Under the pieces are notes generated by a model. That model made no database searches. It had not been told where the DNA came from and saw only the letters and a list, made by a program, of their open reading frames with translations. Positions 1-8,813 of a DNA stretch of 64,000 nucleotides are shown here, one piece after another (the stretch's first letter is position 1; each line of letters starts with the position of its first letter). The DNA is from Bradyrhizobium sp. CB1717 (lineage in GTDB: Bacteria > Pseudomonadota > Alphaproteobacteria > Rhizobiales > Xanthobacteraceae), in the NCBI RefSeq assembly GCF_029714325.1, contig NZ_CP121666.1, positions 5,580,001 through 5,644,000 of the forward strand. The letters are read 5' to 3'. The position numbers and the translations under genes are program-made.

Positions 1-1296
1 CTCGAACTGTCCCTCGGCAAACCCTGCGGGAATGGCAAGCTCCAGATCCCTGCGGCGGCGGTAGTCGCGCTGCAGCGCCTCGTCCAGCACCGCGACGGTG
101 CCTGGCGCCTTGCTCTTGGCATGGTAGAGCGCGATGTCGGCGAGCGCCGGCAAATGCGACAATTCGGGATCGCCGGCGCGGCGCACGGCAAGGCCGATGC
201 TGGCGCGCGGCACGACCTGCTTGTCGTGCAGCCGAACCGGCTCCGAGATCGCATCCAGCAGCTGGCGCGCGAAGACCTGCGCGGTCGTCTCATTGCTGAC
301 CTCGGGACGGATCACGACGAACTCGTCGCCGCCGAGCCGCGCGACCCAATCCTGCGGCTCGACTGCGTCGCGAAGTCGTTCGGAGATGTGGACCAGGAAC
401 CTGTCGCCGGCATCGTGGCCGAAGGTGTCGTTGATGCCCTTGAAGTCGTCGAGGTCGATGAAGCAGAAGGCGATCAGGGAGTCCGGCGAGCCGGCATCGC
501 CGCTCAAGGTCACGAGGCGCTCCGACAGCGAGCGCCGGTTGGGCAGGCCCGTCAGCGGATCGTGCGATGCCATGTGCCCGAGCCGGTCGAGCGCGCCCGA
601 CGTCGTGTGCTGCATGGCGTTGAAGGCCTGCGCGAGCTGGCCGAATTCGTTCGCGGATCTGATCTCGGCCGGATAGGCGCGGCCGTCCTGCTTGCTGCGC
701 TGGATCGCCGACATGATCGCGGCGAGCGGCCTGCCGATAAAGATGTTGGCCGAGATGCGCATCGCCACCACGGTGGCGAGCGTTGCGAGCAGGCCGACGA
801 TGAGCAGCAGCATCAGCCGGCTGCCGGTATCGGCATACACGGTCGCATAGGAATAGGCGATCGCGATGCGTCCGGCCTGCACGGCGATGTTGCCGTTGCT
901 GTACTTGATGGGGCGCGAGATTTCCGCGACCCCCTGGTCCGAGGGGCGCGCCACCACGCGGGCAATCGCAACGCCGGTGTCGTCATAGACGGCCGCCGCC
1001 GCGATGGTCTCGTCGTGCATGATCTCGTTGAGCACGCCCGTGACCTGGTCGTAACGCATCTTCCAGAGCGGCTCGGCGATCAGCTCGGCGCGGCTCTCGG
1101 CGGTGCGGGCAATGCGGGCATCGAGCTGCCGGATCTGCGACCAGAAGCTGGTGGCCTCGACACCGGCGGAGGCGAGCAATTGCACCAGCAGCAGGACCGG
1201 CACGGTGGCCCAGATCATCGCGCGGACGACCGAGCGCAAGCGCGGCGGCGCTGCCTGCCCGTTGCCGTCCGGATCGGTCATCGCCTCACGCTTCAT
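1..1296 (-). CDS. GGDEF (probably GGDEF-EAL) cyclic-di-GMP signalling protein, 3' part outside window
   Basis: Membrane-bound cyclic-di-GMP enzyme; 432 codons lie in the window and the frame runs off the left edge. One membrane segment lies near residues 25-45 and another near 150-175, with an extracytoplasmic sensor region between them. A HAMP-like stretch follows, then a GGDEF domain with an intact GGDEF signature at residues 322-326, so diguanylate cyclase activity is plausible. The last visible residues (LELAIPAGFAEGQFE) resemble the opening of an EAL phosphodiesterase domain, so a bifunctional GGDEF-EAL protein is inferred. The start ATG at 1296 shares one base with the TGA of the upstream binding-protein gene, so the two are translationally coupled. 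The EAL catalytic residues cannot be seen. Confidence 0.88.
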   Translation of the reverse strand, partial: MKREAMTDPDGNGQAAPPRLRSVVRAMIWATVPVLLLVQLLASAGVEATSFWSQIRQLDARIARTAESRAELIAEPLWKMRYDQVTGVLNEIMHDETIAAAAVYDDTGVAIARVVARPSDQGVAEISRPIKYSNGNIAVQAGRIAIAYSYATVYADTGSRLMLLLIVGLLATLATVVAMRISANIFIGRPLAAIMSAIQRSKQDGRAYPAEIRSANEFGQLAQAFNAMQHTTSGALDRLGHMASHDPLTGLPNRRSLSERLVTLSGDAGSPDSLIAFCFIDLDDFKGINDTFGHDAGDRFLVHISERLRDAVEPQDWVARLGGDEFVVIRPEVSNETTAQVFARQLLDAISEPVRLHDKQVVPRASIGLAVRRAGDPELSHLPALADIALYHAKSKAPGTVAVLDEALQRDYRRRRDLELAIPAGFAEGQFE

Positions 1297-2465
1297 CAAT
1301 CGCCGACGCCGTCCGGAAGCGGCAGGGACGAGACCAGCGCATCGAGGGAAAAGTCATACTGGCCGCAATGTCCCGCCTTCGCCCTGAACCGCGTGAAATC
1401 GATCCGGTCGAAGGCGCGCGTCTTGATGAGGTCGCCGACCGATGCGAGGTTGTCGCGCGTGATGGCGGATGTCTTGACCTCGACCCGGGGCGAAGCGTCG
1501 GCGAAATCGCAGCCGTCGGCATAGTCGCGGAGCAGGACGATCGACCAGCCGCCGAGCAGGAAGTGCCCGCCGTCGGTCAGCAGAAGGCGGCCGGCCTTGA
1601 TCTCGCGCAGCGCGTCATCCGACCAGTTGAGGCCGACCACTTCGATGTTCCGACCGGGCATGAGGCCGGCAGCGGCGATCGCGCGGAGCGCGCCGAGCGC
1701 CATCGGATCGTTCCCGGCCCAGATGCCGGCGGGCCGGATTTCCTTGCGCGCAGCCCAGCGAAGATAATTCGCCGTGACCTGCTCGGCCTCGGACTGTGTC
1801 CAGTTGGCAAACAGCATCCGGTCCACCACCACGTCGGGCGCAGCGTCCGCAGCAAGCTTGAGACCGGCGTTGCGTGCGATCGAGGCCGGCGTGATCTCGT
1901 CGCCGCCGATGCCGAGAATGTGGATCTTGCCGTCCGAGCTCTGCCATTTCTCGGCACGCGCCGCGCTGATCAGCGCATTCGCCATCCGCGCGCCCGCGGT
2001 CTGAAGATCGGTCGTGATGTCGCCGAGCCAGGTCCTGAGCTTCTGGCGCGGCGCCCCGAGACGCTTCGCGTCCTCGCCGATCAGCGTGTTCGACAGCAGC
2101 AGCGTCCTGACCCCGGCGGCCTCGGCCGCCTCCAGGATCGGAACGGCGGCGGATTCCTCGTTCGAGAGGATGAGGAAGTCGGGCTTGTCGGCCCGCGCCA
2201 CCACGCCGAACCCGAGCTCCTGCATGGTGCGGTAGTTGCGCTCGCTGGTCAGCACCTCGACATGCGCATCGAGCTTGCGGCCGGCGGCCCGCATGGTCTG
2301 GGCAACCATGTCCCAGTAGACCTCGCCGGTCTTGCCGGGGCTCACGAAGACGATATCGAGGGACTTGGCATCGGCCACGGTGATACCGCCTGCCGGCGCC
2401 AGCACGCCGCAGGTCATGCCCACGGCGAGCATTATCCGCAAAAATATCGTCATTATTCGCGCCAT
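1296..2465 (-). CDS. Periplasmic sugar-type solute-binding protein (Peripla_BP_4-like)
   Basis: A 389-residue protein with an N-terminal signal peptide (hydrophobic core about residues 7-30, Ala-rich exit). The mature part has the LacI/ribose-binding-protein fold pattern: an opening strand LDIVFVSPGKTGEVYWDMV, a mid-domain hinge around GIGGDEITPASI, and AGIWAGNDPMALGALRAI typical of the second lobe. No permease or ATPase lies next to it. Instead its stop overlaps the start of a membrane GGDEF protein by one base. It may therefore act as a periplasmic ligand sensor for that protein rather than in uptake (inference). A second in-frame ATG four codons in (MTIFLRIML) is an alternative start. Confidence 0.82.
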   Translation of the reverse strand: MARIMTIFLRIMLAVGMTCGVLAPAGGITVADAKSLDIVFVSPGKTGEVYWDMVAQTMRAAGRKLDAHVEVLTSERNYRTMQELGFGVVARADKPDFLILSNEESAAVPILEAAEAAGVRTLLLSNTLIGEDAKRLGAPRQKLRTWLGDITTDLQTAGARMANALISAARAEKWQSSDGKIHILGIGGDEITPASIARNAGLKLAADAAPDVVVDRMLFANWTQSEAEQVTANYLRWAARKEIRPAGIWAGNDPMALGALRAIAAAGLMPGRNIEVVGLNWSDDALREIKAGRLLLTDGGHFLLGGWSIVLLRDYADGCDFADASPRVEVKTSAITRDNLASVGDLIKTRAFDRIDFTRFRAKAGHCGQYDFSLDALVSSLPLPDGVGD

Positions 2466-2657
2466 CCCGTATCGGTTCCGAAACTAGACCTGGGTCCGCT
2501 AACATTTGGCAAAGTCCGGTGCGGCGCGGCTCCCTAGAGCTAACAAAGCGTGTACCGGTCGTGTTGAATTGCGATATGCGACACGGGATGATCGGGCTCA
2601 GGGCCCGTCATTTCGTGCTATCAGCAGACCCCTGAAGCCTCCGACTCAATATCCCCG

Positions 2658-4103
2658 ATGGCCAAGAACACGCTTTCCTTCGTCTGCCAGAACTGCGGCG
2701 CGGCCTATAACCGCTGGCAGGGCAAGTGCGAGTCCTGCGGCGAGTGGAATACGCTCGCCGAAGAAGACACCAGCGGCAGCGTGCCGGTCTCGATCCGCTC
2801 CAAGCGCAAGGGCCGGACCTTTGCTCTGGAGAGCCTTGCCGGCAAGAGCCCGGATGCGCCGCGCCTGTCCTCAGGCATGACCGAGCTCGACCGCGTCACC
2901 GGCGGCGGTTTTGTCCGCGGCTCCGTGCTGCTGGTCGGCGGCGATCCCGGCATCGGCAAATCGACATTGCTGACGCAGGCCACCAGCATGATGGCGCGCG
3001 CCGGCCACCGCATCGTCTATATCTCCGGCGAAGAGGCGGTCGCGCAGGTGCGCCTGCGCGCCGAGCGGCTCGGACTGTCGGACGCGCCGGTGCAGCTCGC
3101 CGCCGAGACCTCGGTCGAGGACATCGTCTCGACGCTGTCGGAGGGCGCGGTGCCGCGGCTGATCGTGATCGATTCGATCCAGACCATGTGGACCGACACG
3201 GTGGAATCCGCGCCGGGCACGGTCACGCAGGTGCGCGCCTCGGCGCAGGCGCTGATCCGCTTTGCGAAGAAGACCGGCGCTGCCATCATCCTGGTCGGCC
3301 ACGTCACCAAGGACGGCCAGATCGCCGGCCCCCGCGTGGTCGAGCACATGGTCGACGCCGTGCTGTCGTTCGAGGGCGAAGGCTCGCAGCAATTCCGCAT
3401 CCTGCGCGCCGTCAAGAATCGCTTCGGGCCGACCGACGAGATCGGCGTGTTCGAGATGACCGGCCTTGGCCTGCGCGAGGTCACCAACCCCTCCGAGCTG
3501 TTCCTCTCCGAACGCGATCTGGGCACGCCCGGCACCGCAGTCTTTGCGGGCATCGAGGGCACGAGGCCCGTCCTGGTCGAATTGCAGGCCCTGGTGGCCC
3601 CGACCTCGCTCGGCACCCCGCGCCGCGCCGTGGTCGGCTGGGACCCGAGCCGGCTCTCGATGGTGCTGGCGGTGCTGGAGGCCCATTGCGGGGTCAAGCT
3701 GTCCGGCCACGACGTCTATCTGAACGTCGCCGGCGGCCTGCGCATCCACGAGCCCGCGGCCGACCTCGCCGCCGCGGCGGCACTGGTGTCCTCGCTGGTT
3801 AATGCGCAGTTACCCACGGATGCGGTCTATTTCGGCGAAATCTCGCTGTCGGGCGTGGTGCGCCCGGTGGCACAGACCCCGGCAAGGCTGAAGGAAGCGG
3901 CAAAGCTCGGCTTCCAGCGCGCCATAATGCCCGAATCGGCCCGCGGCGATGCCGGCGGCGACGCCGGACTGTCCCTGAACACGGTCAACAGCCTGACCAC
4001 ATTGGTGGCCGAGATCGCCGCCCGGGGCTCCCGCCGGGGCGAATCCAGCGCACCGGCAGAGAAAAATGCCACACCGGCAAGATTCCGCCGTTCAGAGGGG
4101 TAG
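2658..4103 (+). CDS. radA: DNA repair protein RadA (Sms)
   Basis: RecA-like ATPase that helps process branched recombination intermediates, acting in the cytoplasm. All family landmarks are present in 481 residues: an N-terminal four-cysteine zinc finger (C10, C13, C24, C27), a Walker A motif GDPGIGKST near residue 95, the RadA signature KNRFG near residue 254, and a C-terminal Lon-protease-like domain (about 290-450, with GGLRIHEPAADLAAAAAL). Length is normal for the family. It is transcribed divergently from the binding-protein gene across a 190-base gap and is followed by cvpA and purF on the same strand. Confidence 0.97.
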   Translation: MAKNTLSFVCQNCGAAYNRWQGKCESCGEWNTLAEEDTSGSVPVSIRSKRKGRTFALESLAGKSPDAPRLSSGMTELDRVTGGGFVRGSVLLVGGDPGIGKSTLLTQATSMMARAGHRIVYISGEEAVAQVRLRAERLGLSDAPVQLAAETSVEDIVSTLSEGAVPRLIVIDSIQTMWTDTVESAPGTVTQVRASAQALIRFAKKTGAAIILVGHVTKDGQIAGPRVVEHMVDAVLSFEGEGSQQFRILRAVKNRFGPTDEIGVFEMTGLGLREVTNPSELFLSERDLGTPGTAVFAGIEGTRPVLVELQALVAPTSLGTPRRAVVGWDPSRLSMVLAVLEAHCGVKLSGHDVYLNVAGGLRIHEPAADLAAAAALVSSLVNAQLPTDAVYFGEISLSGVVRPVAQTPARLKEAAKLGFQRAIMPESARGDAGGDAGLSLNTVNSLTTLVAEIAARGSRRGESSAPAEKNATPARFRRSEG

Positions 4104-4269
4104 CCGGAGGTGACGTCGGAGGCCACCGCCGCTATACAGCCGTCACAAAAGCAGCATGGGATTGCGTGGTTGCGGCCTTGCCGGGAACGCCGTCTACCCC
4201 TCTTTTAGGGCGGCGGCCAAACACCGATTCGCTGAGCACCTTTGAAGTACGAGCGGACCAGACCAGCCG

Positions 4270-4899
4270 ATGCCAGTAACACTCCTCGACCTGATCCTGC
4301 TCGGTGTGATGCTGATCTCGGGCCTGCTCGCGATGGTCCGCGGCTTCATGCGCGAAATCCTGTCGATCGCGGCCTGGGGCGCCGCTGCGATCGTGACGCT
4401 CTACTCGTTCTCGAAGCTGCTGCCGACCGCGAAGACCTATTTCAACAACGATACGGTGGCGAGCGTGGTCGTGGTCGCCGGCGTGTTCGTCGGCACCCTC
4501 GTCGTGGTGTCCGTGATCACGGTCCGGATCTCCGACATGATCCTGGATTCGCGCATCGGCGCGCTGGATCGCACCCTCGGCTTCCTGTTTGGCCTGGCTC
4601 GCGGGCTTTTGATCGTGGTGGTCGCCTTCCTGTTCTTCACCTGGCTGGTGCCGGACAAGCAGCGCCCGGACTGGGTCACGGGGGCGAAATCCCGTGTCGT
4701 GCTCCAGGGAACCGGGGATTGGCTGATGGCCCTCTTGCCTGACGACCCCGAGAACACCATCTTGAAGAGATTCAAGAAAAACAAACCAGATGATGATCAA
4801 GCTGATTCCGAGCAGCAGCCTTCGGGCGGTGGCGACGGATACAGTAAACCGGCTCGTGACAGTTTGAAGAAACTGATCGAGAAACCCGCGGCACGTTGA
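4270..4899 (+). CDS. cvpA: CvpA family membrane protein
   Basis: A 209-residue inner-membrane protein of the CvpA (colicin V production) family, with four hydrophobic segments between about residues 1 and 130 and a polar, Lys/Asp-rich cytoplasmic tail (about 155-209). The opening DLILLGVMLISGLLAMVRGF and the GALDRTLGFLFGLARGLL segment are typical. The molecular function is not settled in any species. It lies immediately upstream of purF, as in many proteobacteria, and the gap to the preferred purF start is 28 bases, so cotranscription is very likely. Confidence 0.93.
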   Translation: MPVTLLDLILLGVMLISGLLAMVRGFMREILSIAAWGAAAIVTLYSFSKLLPTAKTYFNNDTVASVVVVAGVFVGTLVVVSVITVRISDMILDSRIGALDRTLGFLFGLARGLLIVVVAFLFFTWLVPDKQRPDWVTGAKSRVVLQGTGDWLMALLPDDPENTILKRFKKNKPDDDQADSEQQPSGGGDGYSKPARDSLKKLIEKPAAR

Positions 4900-4927
4900 C
4901 TTGAGCCCAGAGAGAGGCGCGAACGAG

Positions 4928-6451
4928 ATGCGACACCCTGACCAGGACGCTCAACTTGATCTCGACGCCAAGGCCGGCTTGGGCCCGTCCGCGCTGGAGC
5001 TTCAGGACGATCTGGAAGGGGATACGCTGCGCGAGGAATGCGGCGTCTTCGGCATCTACGGTCACCCCGACGCCGCCGCCATCACCGCACTCGGCCTCCA
5101 CGCCCTCCAGCACCGCGGCCAGGAGGCCGCCGGCATCGTCTCCTACGACGGCAGCCGCTTTCACTCGGAACGCCGCCTCGGCCTCGTCGGCGACACCTTC
5201 TCCCGCCGCGAGGTGATCGACCGCCTGCCCGGCAATGTCGCGGTCGGCCATGTCCGCTATTCCACCACCGGCGCCACCATCCTGCGCAACGTGCAGCCGC
5301 TGTTCGCCGAGCTCAACGCCGGCGGCCTCGCGGTCGCACATAACGGCAATCTCACCAACGGCCTGACCCTGCGCCGCGAGCTCGTGAAGCACGGCGCGAT
5401 GATGCAGTCGACCACCGACACCGAGGTGATCCTGCACCTGGTCGCGCGTTCCAAGCGCGCCCGTTTCATCGAGCGCTATATCGACGCGCTGCGCGAGATC
5501 GAGGGCGCCTATGCGCTGGTCTCGCTGACCAACAAGAAGCTGGTCGGCGCGCGCGATCCGCGCGGCATCCGCCCGCTCGTGCTCGGCGAGCTCGACGGCT
5601 GCCCGATCCTGACCTCCGAGACCTGCGCGCTCGACATCATCGGCGCGCGCTTCGTGCGCGACATCGAGCCCGGCGAAGTCATCGTGTTCGACGAGAACGG
5701 CCAGGACATCCACAAGCCGTTCCCGCCGATGGCGCCGCGCCCCTGCATCTTCGAATACATCTACTTCTCCCGGCCGGATTCCATCGTCCACGGCCGCTCG
5801 GTCTACGAGGTGCGCAAGGCCTTCGGCGCGCAGCTCGCGCGCGAGAGCCACGTGCCGATCGACGTCGTGGTGCCGGTGCCGGATTCCGGCGTGCCCGCCG
5901 CGGTCGGCTACAGCCAGTATTCCGGCGTGCCGTTCGAGCTCGGCATCATCCGCAACCACTATGTCGGCCGCACCTTCATCCAGCCGACCCAGGCGATCCG
6001 CGAATCCGGCGTGCGCATGAAGCACTCGGCCAACCGCGCCGCGATCGAAGGCAAGCGCATCATCCTGATCGACGACTCGCTGGTGCGCGGCACCACCTCG
6101 AAGAAGATCGTGCGCATGATGCGCGATGCCGGCGCCAAGGAAGTCCACTTCCGCCTCGCTTCGCCGCCGATCCTCTATCCCGACTACTACGGCATCGACC
6201 TGCCCGACCGCGGCGGCCTGCTCGCAGCGACGCATTCGCTGGAGGAGATGCGCGAGATCATCGGCGCCGACTCGCTCGCCTTCCTGTCGATCGACGGCAT
6301 GTACCGCGCCATGGGCGAGCCCGGCCGCGACCCCGCCAATCCGAAGTTCTCGGATCACTGCTTCACCGGGGCCTATCCGACCCACCTCACCGACCAGACC
6401 CAGACCGAGCAGCAGCCCCGGCAGCTGTCGCTGCTGGCGGAGGCGAGCTGA
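4928..6451 (+). CDS. purF: Amidophosphoribosyltransferase PurF
   Basis: First committed enzyme of purine synthesis: PRPP plus glutamine gives 5-phosphoribosylamine. The N-terminal nucleophile glutaminase domain begins after a propeptide. The sequence EECGVFGIYGH places the catalytic cysteine at residue 38, so about 37 residues must be removed by self-cleavage. The C-terminal phosphoribosyltransferase domain has the PRPP loop ILIDDSLVRGTTSKKIV (about residues 380-395). ATG 4928 is preferred because a purine-rich stretch (agagaggcg) precedes it. A TTG at 4901 would add nine residues but lacks a ribosome-binding site. The length of 507 residues is normal. Confidence 0.97.
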   Translation: MRHPDQDAQLDLDAKAGLGPSALELQDDLEGDTLREECGVFGIYGHPDAAAITALGLHALQHRGQEAAGIVSYDGSRFHSERRLGLVGDTFSRREVIDRLPGNVAVGHVRYSTTGATILRNVQPLFAELNAGGLAVAHNGNLTNGLTLRRELVKHGAMMQSTTDTEVILHLVARSKRARFIERYIDALREIEGAYALVSLTNKKLVGARDPRGIRPLVLGELDGCPILTSETCALDIIGARFVRDIEPGEVIVFDENGQDIHKPFPPMAPRPCIFEYIYFSRPDSIVHGRSVYEVRKAFGAQLARESHVPIDVVVPVPDSGVPAAVGYSQYSGVPFELGIIRNHYVGRTFIQPTQAIRESGVRMKHSANRAAIEGKRIILIDDSLVRGTTSKKIVRMMRDAGAKEVHFRLASPPILYPDYYGIDLPDRGGLLAATHSLEEMREIIGADSLAFLSIDGMYRAMGEPGRDPANPKFSDHCFTGAYPTHLTDQTQTEQQPRQLSLLAEAS

Positions 6452-6466
6452 CGCGAGGCCGCGACG

Positions 6467-6610
6467 ATGCAGCTGACCATCGCCATCCTTTGCGGAGTGG
6501 TGTTGGTCGGCTTTATTGTCTTCGCCTTCAGGCAAGGCATGAAGGTACCCCCCGACGGCTCGGGAAACGGAACCAACAGCGACAATATTCAGTCGGGCGG
6601 CGGTAGCTAA
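6467..6610 (+). CDS. Small single-span membrane peptide, 47 aa
   Basis: Short ORF starting 15 bases after the purF stop. It encodes 47 residues: one hydrophobic helix (about residues 3-21, LTIAILCGVVLVGFIVFAF), a short basic segment RQGMK, then a Gly/Asn/Ser-rich tail. The arrangement suggests an inner-membrane peptide with its N terminus outside and the tail in the cytoplasm, expressed with purF. No family name is recognised. Support comes from the clean hydrophobic-then-basic pattern, the tight spacing to purF and the palindromic repeat that follows at once. There is no strong Shine-Dalgarno (gaggccgcg only). Confidence 0.55.
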   Translation: MQLTIAILCGVVLVGFIVFAFRQGMKVPPDGSGNGTNSDNIQSGGGS

Positions 6611-6626
6611 AGCTCAAGGGCAAAAT

Positions 6627-6664
6627 TCCGTCATGGCCGGGCTTGTCCCGGCCATCCACGCCTG
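6627..6664. repeat. REP-like palindrome, family A copy 1
   Basis: Hairpin with 9-base arms ATGGCCGGG / CCCGGCCAT (6633-6641 and 6647-6655) around the loop CTTGT, preceded by CGTC. The same arrangement with one changed base per arm occurs at 10071-10100. It lies between the small peptide gene and the SDR and may also act as a terminator or mRNA stabiliser. Confidence 0.8.
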
Positions 6665-6676
6665 TAAAACCCCGCC

Positions 6677-7417
6677 ATGACAAAGCCCCTCGCTGACCGC
6701 ATCGCTCTCGTCACCGGCGCCTCGCGCGGCATCGGTTTCGCCACCGCAAAGGCGCTGGCCAAGGCCGGTGCGCATATCATTGCGACGGCGCGGACGCAGG
6801 GCGGGTTGGAGGAGCTCGACGACGAGATCCGCAAGGACGGCGGCAGCGCCACATTGGTGCCGCTCAACCTCACCGATTCCGACGGCATCGCGCGGCTGGG
6901 CGCAGGGCTGTACGAGCGCTACGGCAAGCTCGACATCCTCGTCGGCAATGCCGGCGTGCTCGGCCCCTCTTCGCCGATCGGTCATATCGAGCTGAAGGCC
7001 TTCAACGACGTGATGGCCGTCAACGTCTCCGCGAACTTCCAGCTGATCCGCTGCATGGAGCCGCTGCTGAAGCAGTCCGACGCCGGCCGCGCCGTGTTCA
7101 TCACCTCGGGCGCCGCCAACAAGGCGACCGCCTATGTCAGCCCCTACGCGGCCTCCAAGGCCGCGCTGGAAACGCTGGTGCGCGCCTGGGCGCAGGAGAC
7201 CGCGAACACGCCTCTGCGCGTCAACCTGTTCAATCCGGGGCCGGTTCGCACCCGCATGCGCGCCACGCTGATGCCGGGCGAAGACCCTGAGACGCTCGAC
7301 ACGCCCGAGCAGGTCGCCGAATTCATCGTGCCGCTGTGCGCGCCCGACTGGACCGAGACCGGCAAGTTCTACGACTACAAGACCCGCAGCCTGATGAGCT
7401 TCCGCTCGCCCGCCTGA
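6677..7417 (+). CDS. SDR family NAD(P)-dependent oxidoreductase
   Basis: A classical short-chain dehydrogenase/reductase of 246 residues. The cofactor motif is VTGASRGIGFA near residues 13-23, the structural NAG motif is in VGNAGVLGP, and the active site has the YxxxK pair in SPYAASKAALE with the preceding serine in FITSGAA. The C-terminal stretch NLFNPGPVRTRMRATLMPGEDPETLDTPEQVAEFIVPL is usual for bacterial SDRs of unknown substrate. It is cytoplasmic and its substrate cannot be deduced. It follows purF but is separated from it by a palindromic repeat. Confidence 0.93.
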   Translation: MTKPLADRIALVTGASRGIGFATAKALAKAGAHIIATARTQGGLEELDDEIRKDGGSATLVPLNLTDSDGIARLGAGLYERYGKLDILVGNAGVLGPSSPIGHIELKAFNDVMAVNVSANFQLIRCMEPLLKQSDAGRAVFITSGAANKATAYVSPYAASKAALETLVRAWAQETANTPLRVNLFNPGPVRTRMRATLMPGEDPETLDTPEQVAEFIVPLCAPDWTETGKFYDYKTRSLMSFRSPA

Positions 7418-7497
7418 TTGACTAAGGCGCCTCCCCGCGATTGACTGCCCGCGCTCAGGCGGCAGCAAGCCGCAAGCCAACAAAAAGGGAGGCTGCC

Positions 7498-8646
7498 ATG
7501 GCGCCATGGCATGATCGCGCAGGCTCTGCGCGTGCGCTCGCATATATCTCTCACGCCTTTTCCATCCTGATCGCGGCCATCGCATTCGTGCTTTCGGGCA
7601 CGGCGACTGCGGGTGACGTCCCGACTTTCGCGGTCGATGCCTCCTGGCCAAAGCCGCTGCCGAACAACTGGATCCTCGGCCAGGTCGGCGGCATCACCGT
7701 CGACTGGCAGGGCCACATCTGGGTGATCCATCGTCCGCGCTCGCTGACCGACGACGAGAAAGGCGCGAGCCTCAATCCGCCGCGCTCGAAATGCTGCGTG
7801 TCGGCGCCGCCCGTGCTCGAATTCGACAGCGACGGCAATTTGCTGCGTTCATGGGGCGGCGCGGGCGAAGGCTATGAATGGGTCGGCCGCGAGCACGGCA
7901 TCGAGGTCGACGAGCGCGGCTTCGTCTGGGTCGGCGGCAATGCCGACAACGACAACGCCATTTTGAAGTTCACGCTCGACGGCAAGTTCGTCGCGCAGAT
8001 CGGCAAGATCGCGCCGAGCCTCGGCAGCAACGACACGGCGCAGCTCGGCAAGCCCGCGGAGACCGCGATCGACAAGGACGCGAACGAAATCTACGTCGCC
8101 GACGGCTACGGCAACCGCCGCGTCATCGTGTTCGACGCGACGACGCTCGCCTACAAGCGGCACTGGGGCGCCTACGGCAACAAGCCCAGCGACGACAAGC
8201 AGGGTCCCTACGACCCCAAGGCCCCGGTCGCCCAGCAATTCGGCAATCCCGTCCACTGCGTGAAACTCGCCAAAGACGGCCTCGTCTATGTCTGCGACCG
8301 CATCAACAACCGCATCCAGGTGTTCAGGAAGGACGGCACCTTCGTGAAGGAGTTCTTCTTCGAGAAGAACACGCTCGGCAACGGCGCGGTGTGGGACATC
8401 GCGATCTGGCCCGATCCGAAGCAGACCTATTTGCTCAGCGCCGACGGCGAGAACAACGAGATCAGGGTCATCAAGCGCGACGACGGCAGCGTGGTCGGCA
8501 GCTTCGGGCATAGCGGCCGCAACGCCGGCCAGTTCCACTGGGTCCATGCCATGGCGATCGACGCCAAGGGTAACGTCTATACCGCCGAGGTCGATACCGG
8601 AAAGCGGATCCAGAAATTCAAGCTGACCTCGGACGCGCTCAAATAG
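7498..8646 (+). CDS. Secreted NHL/SMP-30-like beta-propeller protein
   Basis: A 382-residue exported protein. The signal peptide has a long polar n-region and a hydrophobic core ISHAFSILIAAIAFVLSG, with probable cleavage near GTATAGDVP. The rest consists of NHL-type propeller blades: repeated patterns such as GITVDWQGHIWVIHR, GIEVDERGFVWVGGN, ETAIDKDANEIYVADGYGNRRVIVFD and HAMAIDAKGNVYTAEVDTGKRIQKF. ATG 7498 is chosen because AGGGAGG lies 5-11 bases upstream. An in-frame TTG at 7441 would add 19 residues before the signal peptide. The ligand or enzymatic role is unknown; related proteins include peptidyl-alpha-hydroxyglycine lyase-like propellers. Confidence 0.85.
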   Translation: MAPWHDRAGSARALAYISHAFSILIAAIAFVLSGTATAGDVPTFAVDASWPKPLPNNWILGQVGGITVDWQGHIWVIHRPRSLTDDEKGASLNPPRSKCCVSAPPVLEFDSDGNLLRSWGGAGEGYEWVGREHGIEVDERGFVWVGGNADNDNAILKFTLDGKFVAQIGKIAPSLGSNDTAQLGKPAETAIDKDANEIYVADGYGNRRVIVFDATTLAYKRHWGAYGNKPSDDKQGPYDPKAPVAQQFGNPVHCVKLAKDGLVYVCDRINNRIQVFRKDGTFVKEFFFEKNTLGNGAVWDIAIWPDPKQTYLLSADGENNEIRVIKRDDGSVVGSFGHSGRNAGQFHWVHAMAIDAKGNVYTAEVDTGKRIQKFKLTSDALK

Positions 8647-8813
8647 CGTCTCAACGCATTTTGCCCAAAAGTTAACCGACGGATGACGCTACGACGCAGC
8701 GTCATCCGCATTTAGGCGCATTGCCGCAAACCGCGGGACACGGTAGAGCCATCGACAGGAACAAGGCTCCGCAAGAGAGCCGTCCGAATATTTGACAGTG
8801 GAGGAGACCTTTT

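Noticed and set aside
121..1524. Long plus-strand open frame of 467 codons
   Set aside because: It is antisense to the GGDEF gene and the end of the binding-protein gene, has Arg/Asp/His-rich composition typical of reverse-frame translation, and no domain.
4772..6535. 587-codon minus-strand frame over purF
   Set aside because: Antisense shadow of a strongly supported essential gene; Ala/Val/Asp/Arg-rich without motifs.
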